A stretch of DNA of 64,000 nt from Mucilaginibacter rubeus. GTDB lineage: Bacteria > Bacteroidota > Bacteroidia > Sphingobacteriales > Sphingobacteriaceae. This document shows, in pieces, positions 17,867-25,492 of the stretch. Made by a program: the position numbers and the translations under genes. The stretch covers positions 2,232,001 to 2,296,000 of the forward strand of contig NZ_CP043450.1 of assembly GCF_003286415.2 (NCBI RefSeq). Direction: 5' to 3'. The notes beneath the pieces are model-generated. The model saw nothing but the letters and a program-made list of their open reading frames with translations, was not told the DNA's origin and searched no databases. Position 1 is the first letter of the stretch. Every line of letters begins with the position of its first letter.

Positions 17867-18058
17867 TGTCAAGCTGAAAATTCAATCGCTATTATCGGAG
17901 ATCTAAAACTTGCGGTTTATAGTCTAAATTAAAATGGATAATACTGCTTGAAAAAATTTTACAACTAACAGATTAAAATAATTGCGAACGCAGGGTATTT
18001 TTTAGCGCGGAAAAGAAAATAATTCGCATATTTACGACCCGATAAAAATCAAATACCC

Positions 18059-18131
18059 GACTCCGTAGCTCAGCTGGTAGAGCAAATGACTCTTAATCAT
18101 TGGGTCGAGAGTTCGAATCTCTCCGGGGTCA
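18059..18131 (+). tRNA. tRNA-Lys (anticodon CTT), integration site
   Basis: Complete 73-nt cloverleaf. Acceptor GACTCCG pairs with CGGGGTC; D-arm AGCTCAGCTGGTAGAGC; anticodon arm AATGA-CTCTTAA-TCATT with anticodon CTT; T-arm GAGAGTTCGAATCTCTC; discriminator A. CCA is not fully encoded (ACC then T). Bases from 18064 onward recur as a 69-bp direct repeat at 34629-34697, marking it as the attachment site of the element to its right. Confidence 0.97.
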
Positions 18132-18132
18132 C
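18064..18132 (+). repeat. attL: left 69-bp direct repeat (tRNA-Lys)
   Basis: Identical over 69 bp to 34629-34697. Here it is part of the functional tRNA, so the element supplies the 3' part of the tRNA and the 5' flank is chromosomal. Confidence 0.92.
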
Positions 18133-18141
18133 CTTAATCTT

Positions 18142-18174
18142 AAGTCTCTGAACATTTGTTTAGGGACTTTTTTT
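18142..18174 (+). terminator. Terminator carried by the element after tRNA-Lys
   Basis: 13-bp stem from 18142-18154 and 18157-18169 with two wobble pairs, followed by T7. It replaces the original tRNA terminator, now stranded at 34705-34746. Confidence 0.8.
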
Positions 18175-18290
18175 ATGCTCTATTGCTTTTAAAAGGGCAT
18201 TTTTCCGTTTGCCGTGTGAAAATGCTTACAATAAATATAAGCATTTTTTGCGGAATCTACAAGTTTTTTGATTAATCAGTGAGGTCAAAA

Positions 18291-18321
18291 TGGCGCATTC
18301 TTTGGCGCAGTTTATGGCGCA
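18291..18321 (+). repeat. Left arm-type repeats TGGCGCA x3
   Basis: TGGCGCA at 18291-18297, 18303-18309 and 18315-18321, exactly 12 bp apart. Two more copies with the same orientation and spacing lie inside the right end. Candidate integrase or excisionase arm-binding sites. Confidence 0.7.
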
Positions 18322-18348
18322 TTTTTTTAGGGTGGCTTCTACCTTTTA

Positions 18349-18370
18349 ACCAGCTGAGCTACGGAGTCGG
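18349..18370 (-). repeat. Inverted 5' fragment of tRNA-Lys
   Basis: 22 bp exactly complementary to 18057-18078, the tRNA-Lys 5' end through the D-loop. Beyond it the sequence no longer resembles a tRNA, so it is a fragment, probably a scar of an earlier recombination. Confidence 0.8.
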
Positions 18371-18511
18371 TAAACAACGACATTATTTACAAATAGTTCT
18401 TTAGCATTTATTTGCATGAGGCTCAGCCGAACAAAATCCAACTAAAAAATTGTATTTGGTGAAAATTATTTAGTGGCATAAAGAAAACAAGCAATTTGTT
18501 AACGACGTTCA

Positions 18512-19909
18512 TTAATATTTATTGCTCGAATATCCAGCTATCAAAAATCCCATGTTAACGACACCCGAAAATGCCTCGATTGCGCTTAGAGCCTTTAACC
18601 AGCCATTAGGGCTAAAATCCCCGTAACCCAATGTCGTGAAAGTAATAGTGCTAAAGTATATGCTGTCGCCTAAATTAAAAGTTTTATTGGTAGTATTAGC
18701 AGAAATAGAATTACTATCGGCCCAATAAATAACACCAAAAATTAGTATGATGGCAATTGATAAATAAATTATTCGATGTGGTTTACTTCCATAAACCCAA
18801 TAATAATAACTTAAAGACTTAGTCAGATAATTCCAACCTGTTAACTCTTTTCTTACAAGTTCATTCTCTTTTATAAAATACATTCTTGCAATATCATCGT
18901 CACCTTGGCTTTGATAAATTTTTTTGAAGGTTTTATAAGCACCAAAGTTACTATCTTGAAGATTAGGATCTACGAGTATATTTGTTTCGAAAAAAGTACA
19001 ATCTCGTATAACAGGATTAAAATTTCCATTATAAATCTTTACTTGATAGAGTTTTGAATTCGAAAAATCGCCGCTTACGTCACAGTCAAAAAATAGCCAC
19101 TGTTGAAGTTTGGACTTATTTAATGTAAGATTAATGACTTTACAATATTCAAGTTTGAGGAGTGGCATGCTAAAATCTTCGGCGATCCAATTGTCACATA
19201 CACAATAGGAACAGTGAAGATTTCCTTCTTCTCCAAAATTTATGTTTCCGTCAAACTTTAATCCACATAAATTGGCAAATTCGATATACTTACCCCTATA
19301 CAAAATCCCAAAGCCGTTTACAGGTGCAGAAATACCTCCCATTTTTAAAAGTTCAAATTCAGTTTCATTTGCATATACATTCGCATGAATCCAAACTCTT
19401 TCCGAATCATGATTAGGGGCACTTCTCAAATTTACATATAGGATTTCTTGATACTTATTCCTTTCTTTGAGCCAGTCTAAATAGGATATAAATTGTTGTA
19501 AGAACTCAAACTTAAAAGTTTGTCCAAATTGAACCCTTACTCCTTCAATTTTTCCATCAGTAACAAAAAGTTTTTCCTTTTTTCCCGAACTTTGCTTTGT
19601 TAAAAAAAGATTTTTACTGCTCTTTGAGACCTTTTTATGTGCAAGAAATGGCGTGATTTTCCCTGTAGCTATAATTATTTCGTTTGTAAGTTTATTATCT
19701 ACTTTCCATTCTTTAAATAGAACTAAAGTCTTATCAAAGTGGTTCAATAATTCTGGAAAGTCATGCAGTTTTCGCCACTCGATAAACCTGCTTTCTGACA
19801 ACGCCCAAAGATCCGCAATTTCTGGTTTAGCGTTGTCTTTGATTCGTTCAAATAAATCTAAATCGGCCTGTTCTTTCTCTTCAAGCCACTTCTCTCTAAA
19901 TCTATTCAT
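18512..19909 (-). CDS. Two-TM ion channel with pentapeptide-like domain
   Basis: 465 residues. Residues ~1-180 are a soluble region of unknown fold. Residues ~210-320 hold irregular pentapeptide-like repeats (NLCGLKFDGNINF, LEYCKVINLTLNKSKL). The linker ends in a helical GDDDIARMYFIKENELVRKE motif usual before such channels. The C-terminus is a minimal channel: TM1 about 378-396, a pore loop with selectivity filter TTLGYGDF (GYGD at 428-431) and TM2. The filter predicts K+ selectivity. It lies 100 bp downstream of the AIPR gene on the same strand inside the island, so a membrane-depolarising defence effector role is plausible but inferred. Confidence 0.85.
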   Translation of the reverse strand: MNRFREKWLEEKEQADLDLFERIKDNAKPEIADLWALSESRFIEWRKLHDFPELLNHFDKTLVLFKEWKVDNKLTNEIIIATGKITPFLAHKKVSKSSKNLFLTKQSSGKKEKLFVTDGKIEGVRVQFGQTFKFEFLQQFISYLDWLKERNKYQEILYVNLRSAPNHDSERVWIHANVYANETEFELLKMGGISAPVNGFGILYRGKYIEFANLCGLKFDGNINFGEEGNLHCSYCVCDNWIAEDFSMPLLKLEYCKVINLTLNKSKLQQWLFFDCDVSGDFSNSKLYQVKIYNGNFNPVIRDCTFFETNILVDPNLQDSNFGAYKTFKKIYQSQGDDDIARMYFIKENELVRKELTGWNYLTKSLSYYYWVYGSKPHRIIYLSIAIILIFGVIYWADSNSISANTTNKTFNLGDSIYFSTITFTTLGYGDFSPNGWLKALSAIEAFSGVVNMGFLIAGYSSNKY

Positions 19910-20009
19910 TCAATAACCTCTGTGATTTTAGACGATGAACTTGAATTGATTATTCTGAAAACTCATCCACCTAATGAGATCAATAATTGCTTCAACAGAA
20001 TTAGCAAGA

Positions 20010-21731
20010 TTAAAGCGAACTAATAGATGCAACGTATTCCGTTAAGTTTCGAGTCTTAGAAACAAGTTTCAAATCTTGTTTATCATCTTTATTGAAGTCA
20101 GCGCTATCTATCACTTCGATACACTTATTAAATGCTTCAAGCGATGCTGTATCATCATTTAGAATATTTAAAAGATATTCACAATACTTTTCAATTTTCC
20201 TTCCATTATTTAAAGGTGGTAGACTTTCTCCTTCAAATAGTATTCTAAACAACATTAAAATATGGAATCTCACTTTTTTATAAGCAGAATCGATAGTTCG
20301 TCTTCTAAAATGGCTTTCCAATTTGTAATAAGCAAAAGAACTGGTGTAGTAAGGGGCGTAGGCATGGTCAGCGATAAAAATCTGGTGCTTACCCTCATTT
20401 AGTCTCCTAACGATTAATCCAAAGAAGCTGGTAACATTGTGCGGTTCATTCAAAAACATCGCAGCAAATGATTTTATTTGATATGGAACAGTGATAATCT
20501 TAGCTTTAGGTATAGAATTATCATTGTTATACTGTTTAGCCCTTCGTTCATAGTAAAGTCTTTCATCACCAGAATAAGCATTAAAATATTGTTCTAATCC
20601 CCGTTGAAATTCTGTCAAAGCAGCGAGTTGCTCTTTTTTAATAGGCGTTTGATTGTTCGTAGCAAGTGTAATACGTGTTTTTACATCATCATCATTAGTT
20701 GCTATCAATTTAATTGGAACTTGAACTTTGCTGATATATTCACTATCTCTACTGCTATAAAGAACATTACTTGATTGACAGCCATTTACAATTTGATAAT
20801 CAAAAATTGTAAACTTATCCCCGGTTGGAGATATTGAACTTGCTACAATAGTTACACCATTATTTAAAACACTAAATATCTCAGAATCAGGGCTCTTTAA
20901 TGTCTTGGCAATACCACCATTGACGTCATTATTTTCGCCTTGGAAGTCTCTAACATTATCTTCGAAAACGTTTAATAAGTTTCCTTCATCATCGGATACT
21001 ATTTTTCTAAATTCTTCAAAAGGAAGAAGTCCTATATACGCCTGAGATACACCGTTTATTGACGGCATCGTAATTCTGTTCGAAAAATTGATAGTAGTGC
21101 TAATAGATTCTTTAGTCTTTCTATAGGCGTTCGCTATCTCCCTTGCACCATATGGTACAATACTAACGCTATCAAATAAATTTTTTTGCTCTAAGCTATT
21201 GTATCCAGAATTTATAACGGCTAAAAGATTAGCATCGTCAGACCATTTTCCAGTGGTTACATAGAACAATTTTAATGTCGGGTTATCTCGAAATCGGGGC
21301 GCCTTACTATATAAATAGTCTGAGATTTCAGCAAATTTCTGAATGTCAAGATTACGAACAAGTTTTGGTTGTTCGTCAAAAAAGTCGTTTACACCAAAAA
21401 TAAAACTATTTATAGCACTTCCGTCAAAGTTAGACGATGTTTTAGATTGTATAAATATGTAAGTAATTTCTAAAGAGCTATTAGTCTCTAATAGATCATC
21501 TATCTCTTCAGTAGATTCTATTAGTTGGCCATTTACGATGATGGCTATTCCATCTATTCCAGTGTCATTCCCATCACCAACTGTTAAAGTATTTATATCA
21601 AATGTTTTTGAATATTCGTTAGATACAATAGAATAGTTAACTAATTTTTCGAAGTCTTTAGAATCTCCCTCAGAAGCCAATTCTTGATTTGTTAATAACT
21701 CGGTGATTAGGCTTTTAGTTATTTTGTCCAT
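20010..21731 (-). CDS. AIPR family abortive-infection protein
   Basis: 573 residues. The core matches the AIPR (abortive infection phage resistance) family: FEDNVRDFQG (256-265), EIFSVLNNGVTIVA (~284-297) and DYQIVNGCQSSNVLY (~311-325), followed by the KVQVPIKLI...NNQTPIKKEQL region. The N-terminus has GIDGIAI with Asp60 and YIFIQSKTS (Gln95, Lys97), reminiscent of a PD-(D/E)XK-type nuclease core, which I have not confirmed. AIPR proteins stop phage by killing or arresting the host. No membrane segment. The start is preceded by an AT-rich 440-bp gap, and the ion-channel gene follows on the same strand. Confidence 0.88.
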   Translation of the reverse strand: MDKITKSLITELLTNQELASEGDSKDFEKLVNYSIVSNEYSKTFDINTLTVGDGNDTGIDGIAIIVNGQLIESTEEIDDLLETNSSLEITYIFIQSKTSSNFDGSAINSFIFGVNDFFDEQPKLVRNLDIQKFAEISDYLYSKAPRFRDNPTLKLFYVTTGKWSDDANLLAVINSGYNSLEQKNLFDSVSIVPYGAREIANAYRKTKESISTTINFSNRITMPSINGVSQAYIGLLPFEEFRKIVSDDEGNLLNVFEDNVRDFQGENNDVNGGIAKTLKSPDSEIFSVLNNGVTIVASSISPTGDKFTIFDYQIVNGCQSSNVLYSSRDSEYISKVQVPIKLIATNDDDVKTRITLATNNQTPIKKEQLAALTEFQRGLEQYFNAYSGDERLYYERRAKQYNNDNSIPKAKIITVPYQIKSFAAMFLNEPHNVTSFFGLIVRRLNEGKHQIFIADHAYAPYYTSSFAYYKLESHFRRRTIDSAYKKVRFHILMLFRILFEGESLPPLNNGRKIEKYCEYLLNILNDDTASLEAFNKCIEVIDSADFNKDDKQDLKLVSKTRNLTEYVASISSL

Positions 21732-22172
21732 TGTGAATTAAGGTTGTCGTCTACGAATGTAATGAAAATTTGTGCTTAAAAGCAAGGCAAATTGCAGTAA
21801 CTAAGGTAATCTTAAATTAGAATCATTTGTATCTATTTTTATTAGTAACATAAATTGATCATTTTATACCACTCAACTATTTGGATAACTTACCATGTCC
21901 ATATTGTGGCAATCACAAAGATTTTTGTATTATAAAATCTCCCCCTCAAAAATGTGCAGTTGAAAATTTTTCAAATTTTTTAATGCCTTAATTGTCGCTT
22001 CAACTCACTTTTTATCGTAATCATGTATCTTTTGAACCCATTATCCCGATTTTAATAACAAAATCAAGCTTTTTGTGCGCCTTCAAGGCGGATTCTTGGA
22101 CCAGCGAGTACAAAAGGGGTGATTTCAAAGACTTATTAAACCAATAATCAAAGGTTTCGGTACAGCAATTTA
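21732..22172. other. 440-bp gap with a possible zinc-ribbon gene remnant
   Basis: No intact gene. On the plus strand, after a stop, the frame starting at about 21856 reads LDNLPCPYCGNHKDFC..., a CxxC zinc-ribbon half, without an ATG and ending at about 21990. A shifted frame just downstream reads CLNCRF, the expected second half, but a stop codon separates them. I read this as a possible decayed small zinc-ribbon (transposase or HTH-type) gene. The rest appears non-coding and AT-rich. Confidence 0.3.
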
Positions 22173-22502
22173 TCAGTCTAAGCTACTTGGAAGAGTACGA
22201 TTTTCAGTTGACCAATCCATGTTGCTCAACCGTTGTTTTTCATCACGAATAGCAATCTTGATTTTATCAAATGTATGCAACCTAATATCCTCGCCATTTT
22301 CAAATACTCCATATAAGGTTAACTCAATAAGGCCAGTTTCGTAATGTGGATGAAATGACCTGCTATTGACCACAAACATAGTGCGTTGATTAATCACTTC
22401 AATCATATCACCAACAACTGGAAGTATTGGGAATTTGTAAGTAATCAGTTCAGTTAGAGATTGCGTGTTGTATAAAGTTGTCCCGATAGTAATTTGGGGC
22501 AT
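22173..22502 (-). CDS. Hypothetical protein, last gene of XRE-linked operon
   Basis: 109 residues, soluble, beta-rich (MPQITIGTTLYNTQSL... VVGDMIEVINQRTMFVVNSRSF). The pattern suggests a small beta-barrel or OB-like fold, but I recognise no family. It lies 35 bp downstream of the three-TM protein and is the fifth gene of a tight minus-strand operon that begins at 23905. Function unknown. Confidence 0.6.
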   Translation of the reverse strand: MPQITIGTTLYNTQSLTELITYKFPILPVVGDMIEVINQRTMFVVNSRSFHPHYETGLIELTLYGVFENGEDIRLHTFDKIKIAIRDEKQRLSNMDWSTENRTLPSSLD

Positions 22503-22537
22503 TAATTTAAAGGTTCAGTGAACAATATGTAAAACAG

Positions 22538-22840
22538 TCATCCCACTATAAATAATAGAAAGAGAATAGGTATTGCTATTAGGCCAACCAGCCAGATTTG
22601 CGCTATCCGGGTTCTCATGCTCTTGCTGAAAATCAACAGCGCTGTTATTAGGATAGTTCCACTACCGAGAATAAAACGTGTTGACAAATCTATCTTGGTA
22701 CTTTTTATAGCAACCATTAAAACTGCAAACAATACACACCCCAAAAGCATTAGGCCACCGACAAGAAACAAGCTCGCACCTGTTTCTTTAATATCGTTTT
22801 TAAAACCGTTTTTAAAATCGTTATAGCTATTGTTGCTCAT
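22538..22840 (-). CDS. Small membrane protein (about three TM segments)
   Basis: 100 residues. Three hydrophobic segments at about 20-43, 54-70 and 80-98 (GASLFLVGGLMLLGCVLFAVLMVAI, RFILGSGTILITALLIF, IWLVGLIAIPILFLLFIVG), with a charged N-terminus. It overlaps the upstream 200-residue gene by 14 bp, indicating translational coupling. Together with unknown soluble partners in a mobile defence region it could be a membrane effector, but that is speculation. Confidence 0.65.
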   Translation of the reverse strand: MSNNSYNDFKNGFKNDIKETGASLFLVGGLMLLGCVLFAVLMVAIKSTKIDLSTRFILGSGTILITALLIFSKSMRTRIAQIWLVGLIAIPILFLLFIVG

Positions 22841-23429
22841 TTTCGATAGGTTGATAATCTGATCGATTCAAAAATTTATCAAAAACATTAAACATACCTT
22901 TGACTCTTTGCAAAAGGTCGACTCTTTTTTCACCAAAAGCTAAACGAGTCATGTTCAATGACAAGAAATCAACCCTTGCTTCAAGCTCTTCAAATCGTAC
23001 TTTATTTATTGCGTCTATTTTAACATTGATGTTGCTAAATAAAAAACCAAGGCTTAAAACCTGTTTGGCCGGTGATTCGAGATTGTAAATTTGATGTTCA
23101 TCAGTCCAATGAACAGATTTAAATTCCGATCCATATTCAACGCCAATAACAATATCAGTATATGGAGGTAAGATATTTCCATCATGATCCACTTTCAGGG
23201 AGGTGTCTGTGTGGTTACCGGGGATAAACTCCATCTTTAAGTATCCAAGTTGTTTTTTACCCCAGAAGTTCTTTTTAAAAAAATGAAAGATGATACCGTC
23301 CCTGATATACTCTTGTTCAACTATCGGGTAAAGCAGAAGCAATCCACTAATGGTTTCAATGGTTTGTGTATAGGGTTGATATGTTATAATTGATGGTTTG
23401 ATTCCTCCATATTCGGATAGGGTTGCCAT
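22827..23429 (-). CDS. Hypothetical protein
   Basis: 200 residues, no signal peptide. The N-terminal half is beta-rich (IETISGLLLLYPIVEQEYIRDG, FFKKNFWGKKQLGYLKMEF). The C-terminal half looks helical or coiled (KVRFEELEARVDFLSLNMTRL). No family recognised. It overlaps the following membrane protein by 14 bp and starts 17 bp after the presumed frameshifted gene. Part of the XRE-divergent operon. Confidence 0.65.
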   Translation of the reverse strand: MATLSEYGGIKPSIITYQPYTQTIETISGLLLLYPIVEQEYIRDGIIFHFFKKNFWGKKQLGYLKMEFIPGNHTDTSLKVDHDGNILPPYTDIVIGVEYGSEFKSVHWTDEHQIYNLESPAKQVLSLGFLFSNINVKIDAINKVRFEELEARVDFLSLNMTRLAFGEKRVDLLQRVKGMFNVFDKFLNRSDYQPIENEQQ

Positions 23430-23446
23430 TTGATAGATTTTAGGTT

Positions 23447-23733
23447 TTATAAATATAGTAAGCTGTGTGAATCCTCCCAGTGGGTAGCTTCAATAAACTT
23501 TAAAAGTTCAGGATCAACAACTTTCTTTGTTTCCCATTTTTTTGTGAAATTGTTGTATCTCGTCCAATACTCTTGATGCTGGAAGCGCCTTTCTCCGTTT
23601 GACAGCACAGTTATTTTAGGAGGCGCATTTCTCCAAAACTCCCAATCCGTCCACTCCTGAGGCTGTTTATTGGCAATGCTATTATATATATCAACGCTCC
23701 GATTATCAGTACAAATACTAAAAGCAAAATCAT
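23447..23733 (-). pseudogene. Small single-TM protein gene, frameshifted at a TA repeat
   Basis: From the ATG at 23733, the frame reads MILLLVFVLIIGALIYI, a transmembrane segment, and stops after 40 residues. In the frame two bases further on, a protein-like sequence (PQEWTDWEFWRNAPPK, RRFQHQEYWTRYNNF, VVDPELLKFIEATHWE) runs to a stop at 23447 but has no start of its own. Removing a single TA from the TATATATAT run at 23683-23691 joins the two into one ~93-residue membrane-anchored protein. The gene sits neatly in the operon (22 bp after the first gene, 17 bp before the next). It is either a slippage mutant, phase-variable, or a sequencing error. Confidence 0.55.
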
Positions 23734-23755
23734 ATTTGTTTTTACTGCTTATGAT

Positions 23756-23905
23756 TTAAATTTCTCGTGTAGATGCGATTGCTTTGAATTTACTACCATA
23801 TTGAGCTTTTACAATTCTTTCAGCTTCGTAACTATTTTTTGCTTGGATCACAACTTCAAGAGCGCCGGATGGGATAAGATAAAATCTGATTTTATAGGAC
23901 TTCAT
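23756..23905 (-). CDS. Small protein of 49 residues, first gene of operon
   Basis: Starts MKSYKIRFYLIPSGALEV and continues with AKNSYEAERIVKAQYG, a beta-beta-alpha-like small domain with a normal amino-acid composition. It is too short for usual ORF cutoffs. It is the first gene of a tight minus-strand set and lies 104 bp from the divergent XRE regulator. Function unknown. Its compact spacing to the next gene and protein-like composition support it as real. Confidence 0.6.
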   Translation of the reverse strand: MKSYKIRFYLIPSGALEVVIQAKNSYEAERIVKAQYGSKFKAIASTREI

Positions 23906-23953
23906 GCAAATAAGGATTAAAGTACGTCGAAGATAGTAAAAACGATCCGAATT

Positions 23954-23971
23954 TACAACAAATCCGTTGTA
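23954..23971. promoter_or_regulatory. Candidate XRE operator (TACAAC-N6-GTTGTA)
   Basis: An 18-bp dyad with perfect 6-bp arms in the 104-bp divergent gap between the small-gene operon and the XRE gene. Placement and symmetry suit a dimeric HTH repressor controlling both directions. Confidence 0.5.
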
Positions 23972-24009
23972 TTGTTTTCCTCTAAGTAGTACTAAAATTA
24001 TTCCACGAA

Positions 24010-24228
24010 ATGGAAAAGGAAGTACTTCTTAAAAATCTTGGTGAACGTATCCGTAAAATCCGGGAACAAAAGGGGATTACTCAAAAACAACTTGCCCACA
24101 CTATTGGTAAAGACCAGCAGTCGGTACAACGGTTGGAAACCGGCCGTGTCAACCCATCCGTTTATTATCTTTATGAAATAGCTAAGGGGTTAGAGATAGA
24201 GGTTGAATTTCTACTGGCTATGAGTTAA
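24010..24228 (+). CDS. XRE family helix-turn-helix regulator
   Basis: 72 residues, essentially one Cro/C1-type HTH: IRKIREQKGITQKQLAHTIG, then QQSVQRLETGRVNPS and YYLYEIAKGLEI. It resembles small phage or restriction-controller regulators. It is divergent from the unknown operon (23905-22173) and ends overlapping by 11 bp, tail to tail, with the 179-residue gene. Autoregulation through the dyad at 23954 is inferred. It may instead act on the paired 52-bp dyads near hsdM and the nuclease gene. Confidence 0.9.
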   Translation: MEKEVLLKNLGERIRKIREQKGITQKQLAHTIGKDQQSVQRLETGRVNPSVYYLYEIAKGLEIEVEFLLAMS

Positions 24229-24757
24229 GATTAAAATAATCATTAATAATAATTGCAAGTTCTACTAACTTGGATGTGCAGTAATCAATGAGCTGCGTAG
24301 GTTCGTAAACCGCCATAATGCCATCGATTGTTAAATTCCAAGTATTATATGGCATCACGAACCTTTGGTACCAAATATCCAGATTGGCTTTTCCATTAAG
24401 CTTATCTGCAACAAATTGGTATAGATTCATCCTATTATGATACTGATATTGAACAAAAAAATGGACTCTATCTCCGTCATAATCGCCTAAACCAAAAATT
24501 AAATTTTGCCATAGCGAATTATGTAAATGAATGTTCATCGCAGTCCTCATGTTTGATGGTTTCGCCAATTCGATAAACCACTCCCCGCCAAAATTTGGTA
24601 GTTCGCTTAAAAGCTTTGGTTTTAACTTAACAAAGAAATCATTGACCAAATGATTTAATATCTCCTGCCATAGCTGATATGTTTTAAATGCAACCTCTAA
24701 ATTACCTGCGTTCTTTATAGCTTGCGTAACTATCAAGTTATCAAAATCTTCATTCAT
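24218..24757 (-). CDS. Hypothetical partner of the PD-(D/E)XK nuclease
   Basis: 179 residues, soluble, mixed helix and strand, with many Trp, Tyr and Phe (FGGEWFIELAKPSNMRTAMN, VHFFVQYQYHNRMNLYQ). No family recognised by eye. It overlaps the upstream nuclease gene by 4 bp (ATGA), indicating a translationally coupled two-gene unit, possibly a toxin/immunity or nuclease/specificity pair. Function unknown. Confidence 0.7.
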   Translation of the reverse strand: MNEDFDNLIVTQAIKNAGNLEVAFKTYQLWQEILNHLVNDFFVKLKPKLLSELPNFGGEWFIELAKPSNMRTAMNIHLHNSLWQNLIFGLGDYDGDRVHFFVQYQYHNRMNLYQFVADKLNGKANLDIWYQRFVMPYNTWNLTIDGIMAVYEPTQLIDYCTSKLVELAIIINDYFNLNS

Positions 24758-25416
24758 AAATCATACTTAATATAATCAATAAAATCTCTTAAAAACCATC
24801 TGTATTTATCCGACTGACATATATTTCGGCACGATATTAACCAATTGAGAAAGCCGTATGCAAACAATACATTTATATATTGACCTTGCATTTTGAGTAT
24901 ATCTAAATCCCCGGCTGATATACTTAGTTCATTTGGAGTGGTATTACTTTTAGATAAGTAAACTATTAAGAAGTTATTACCATAACGTGCTCGCATGTAA
25001 TTCCGGTAATCTGAGATCTGTTCTATTTGGTCAGTAGCCCATGGTTTGTTTTCGATTACCATACCGAACTCACGCCAGTCTAACAAAATATCTATACGTT
25101 TTTGAGTATGTTTTATTAAAGAAGTACTCGCTTCTCTGTAAATTAAGGGAATAGAGGCTCTGAGCTTTTCTCTGTTGGGTAGGTCTAACAACTCTAAGAA
25201 TTTTAATAAAAATACATCGCCTTGTCCATGTTTCCCTTTAGGATTTAGCAACTCTGCAACTATATCTGATAATCTGTTTTCATTAGGGTTAATGTAATCG
25301 AAAACGTTAAACTCACTTGATAAATACAGTTGACTTTGAGAACTATATTTTTTTAGTAGATCAAATTGATAGCATATATCATTATAATAAGATTCTACTT
25401 GCTGAATTAGACTCAT
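24754..25416 (-). CDS. PD-(D/E)XK nuclease family protein
   Basis: 220 residues. The family start pattern RLSDIVAELLNPKGKHGQGDVFLLKFLE (residues ~48-75) is followed by RIDILLDW with Asp109 and FGMVIENKPW with Glu122 and Lys124. This is the D-x(n)-ExK nuclease core of the PDDEXK_4-like group. Such proteins are common in phage-defence regions. It is the first gene of a two-gene operon with the 179-residue protein. Its start lies just downstream of a 52-bp dyad that also precedes hsdM. Confidence 0.82.
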   Translation of the reverse strand: MSLIQQVESYYNDICYQFDLLKKYSSQSQLYLSSEFNVFDYINPNENRLSDIVAELLNPKGKHGQGDVFLLKFLELLDLPNREKLRASIPLIYREASTSLIKHTQKRIDILLDWREFGMVIENKPWATDQIEQISDYRNYMRARYGNNFLIVYLSKSNTTPNELSISAGDLDILKMQGQYINVLFAYGFLNWLISCRNICQSDKYRWFLRDFIDYIKYDL

Positions 25417-25429
25417 GAAATATAACTTT

Positions 25430-25481
25430 TGTCCTGTGATATATTATAAAAATCCCCATCCCCTCTAATTATGACAGGACA
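25430..25481 (-). promoter_or_regulatory. 52-bp dyad, copy A (TGTCCTGT...ACAGGACA)
   Basis: 8-bp perfect inverted arms TGTCCTGT (25430-25437) and ACAGGACA (25474-25481). It matches copy B (31609-31660) at 42 of 52 positions by direct count, same length and orientation. It lies 14 bp upstream of the nuclease start and also just past the hsdR stop. Candidate shared operator or promoter; a terminator role for hsdR is possible. Confidence 0.65.
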
Positions 25482-25492
25482 TTTTTAATTTT

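Larger units (their letters stand above)
18175..18511. other. Left arm of the element, no gene
   Basis: No supported gene. It holds an AATGCTTA/TAAGCATT hairpin with T-run (18221-18249), three TGGCGCA repeats phased at 12 bp (18291, 18303, 18315), and an inverted 22-bp copy of the tRNA-Lys 5' end (18349-18370). It probably contains recombinase arm-type sites. Confidence 0.7.
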
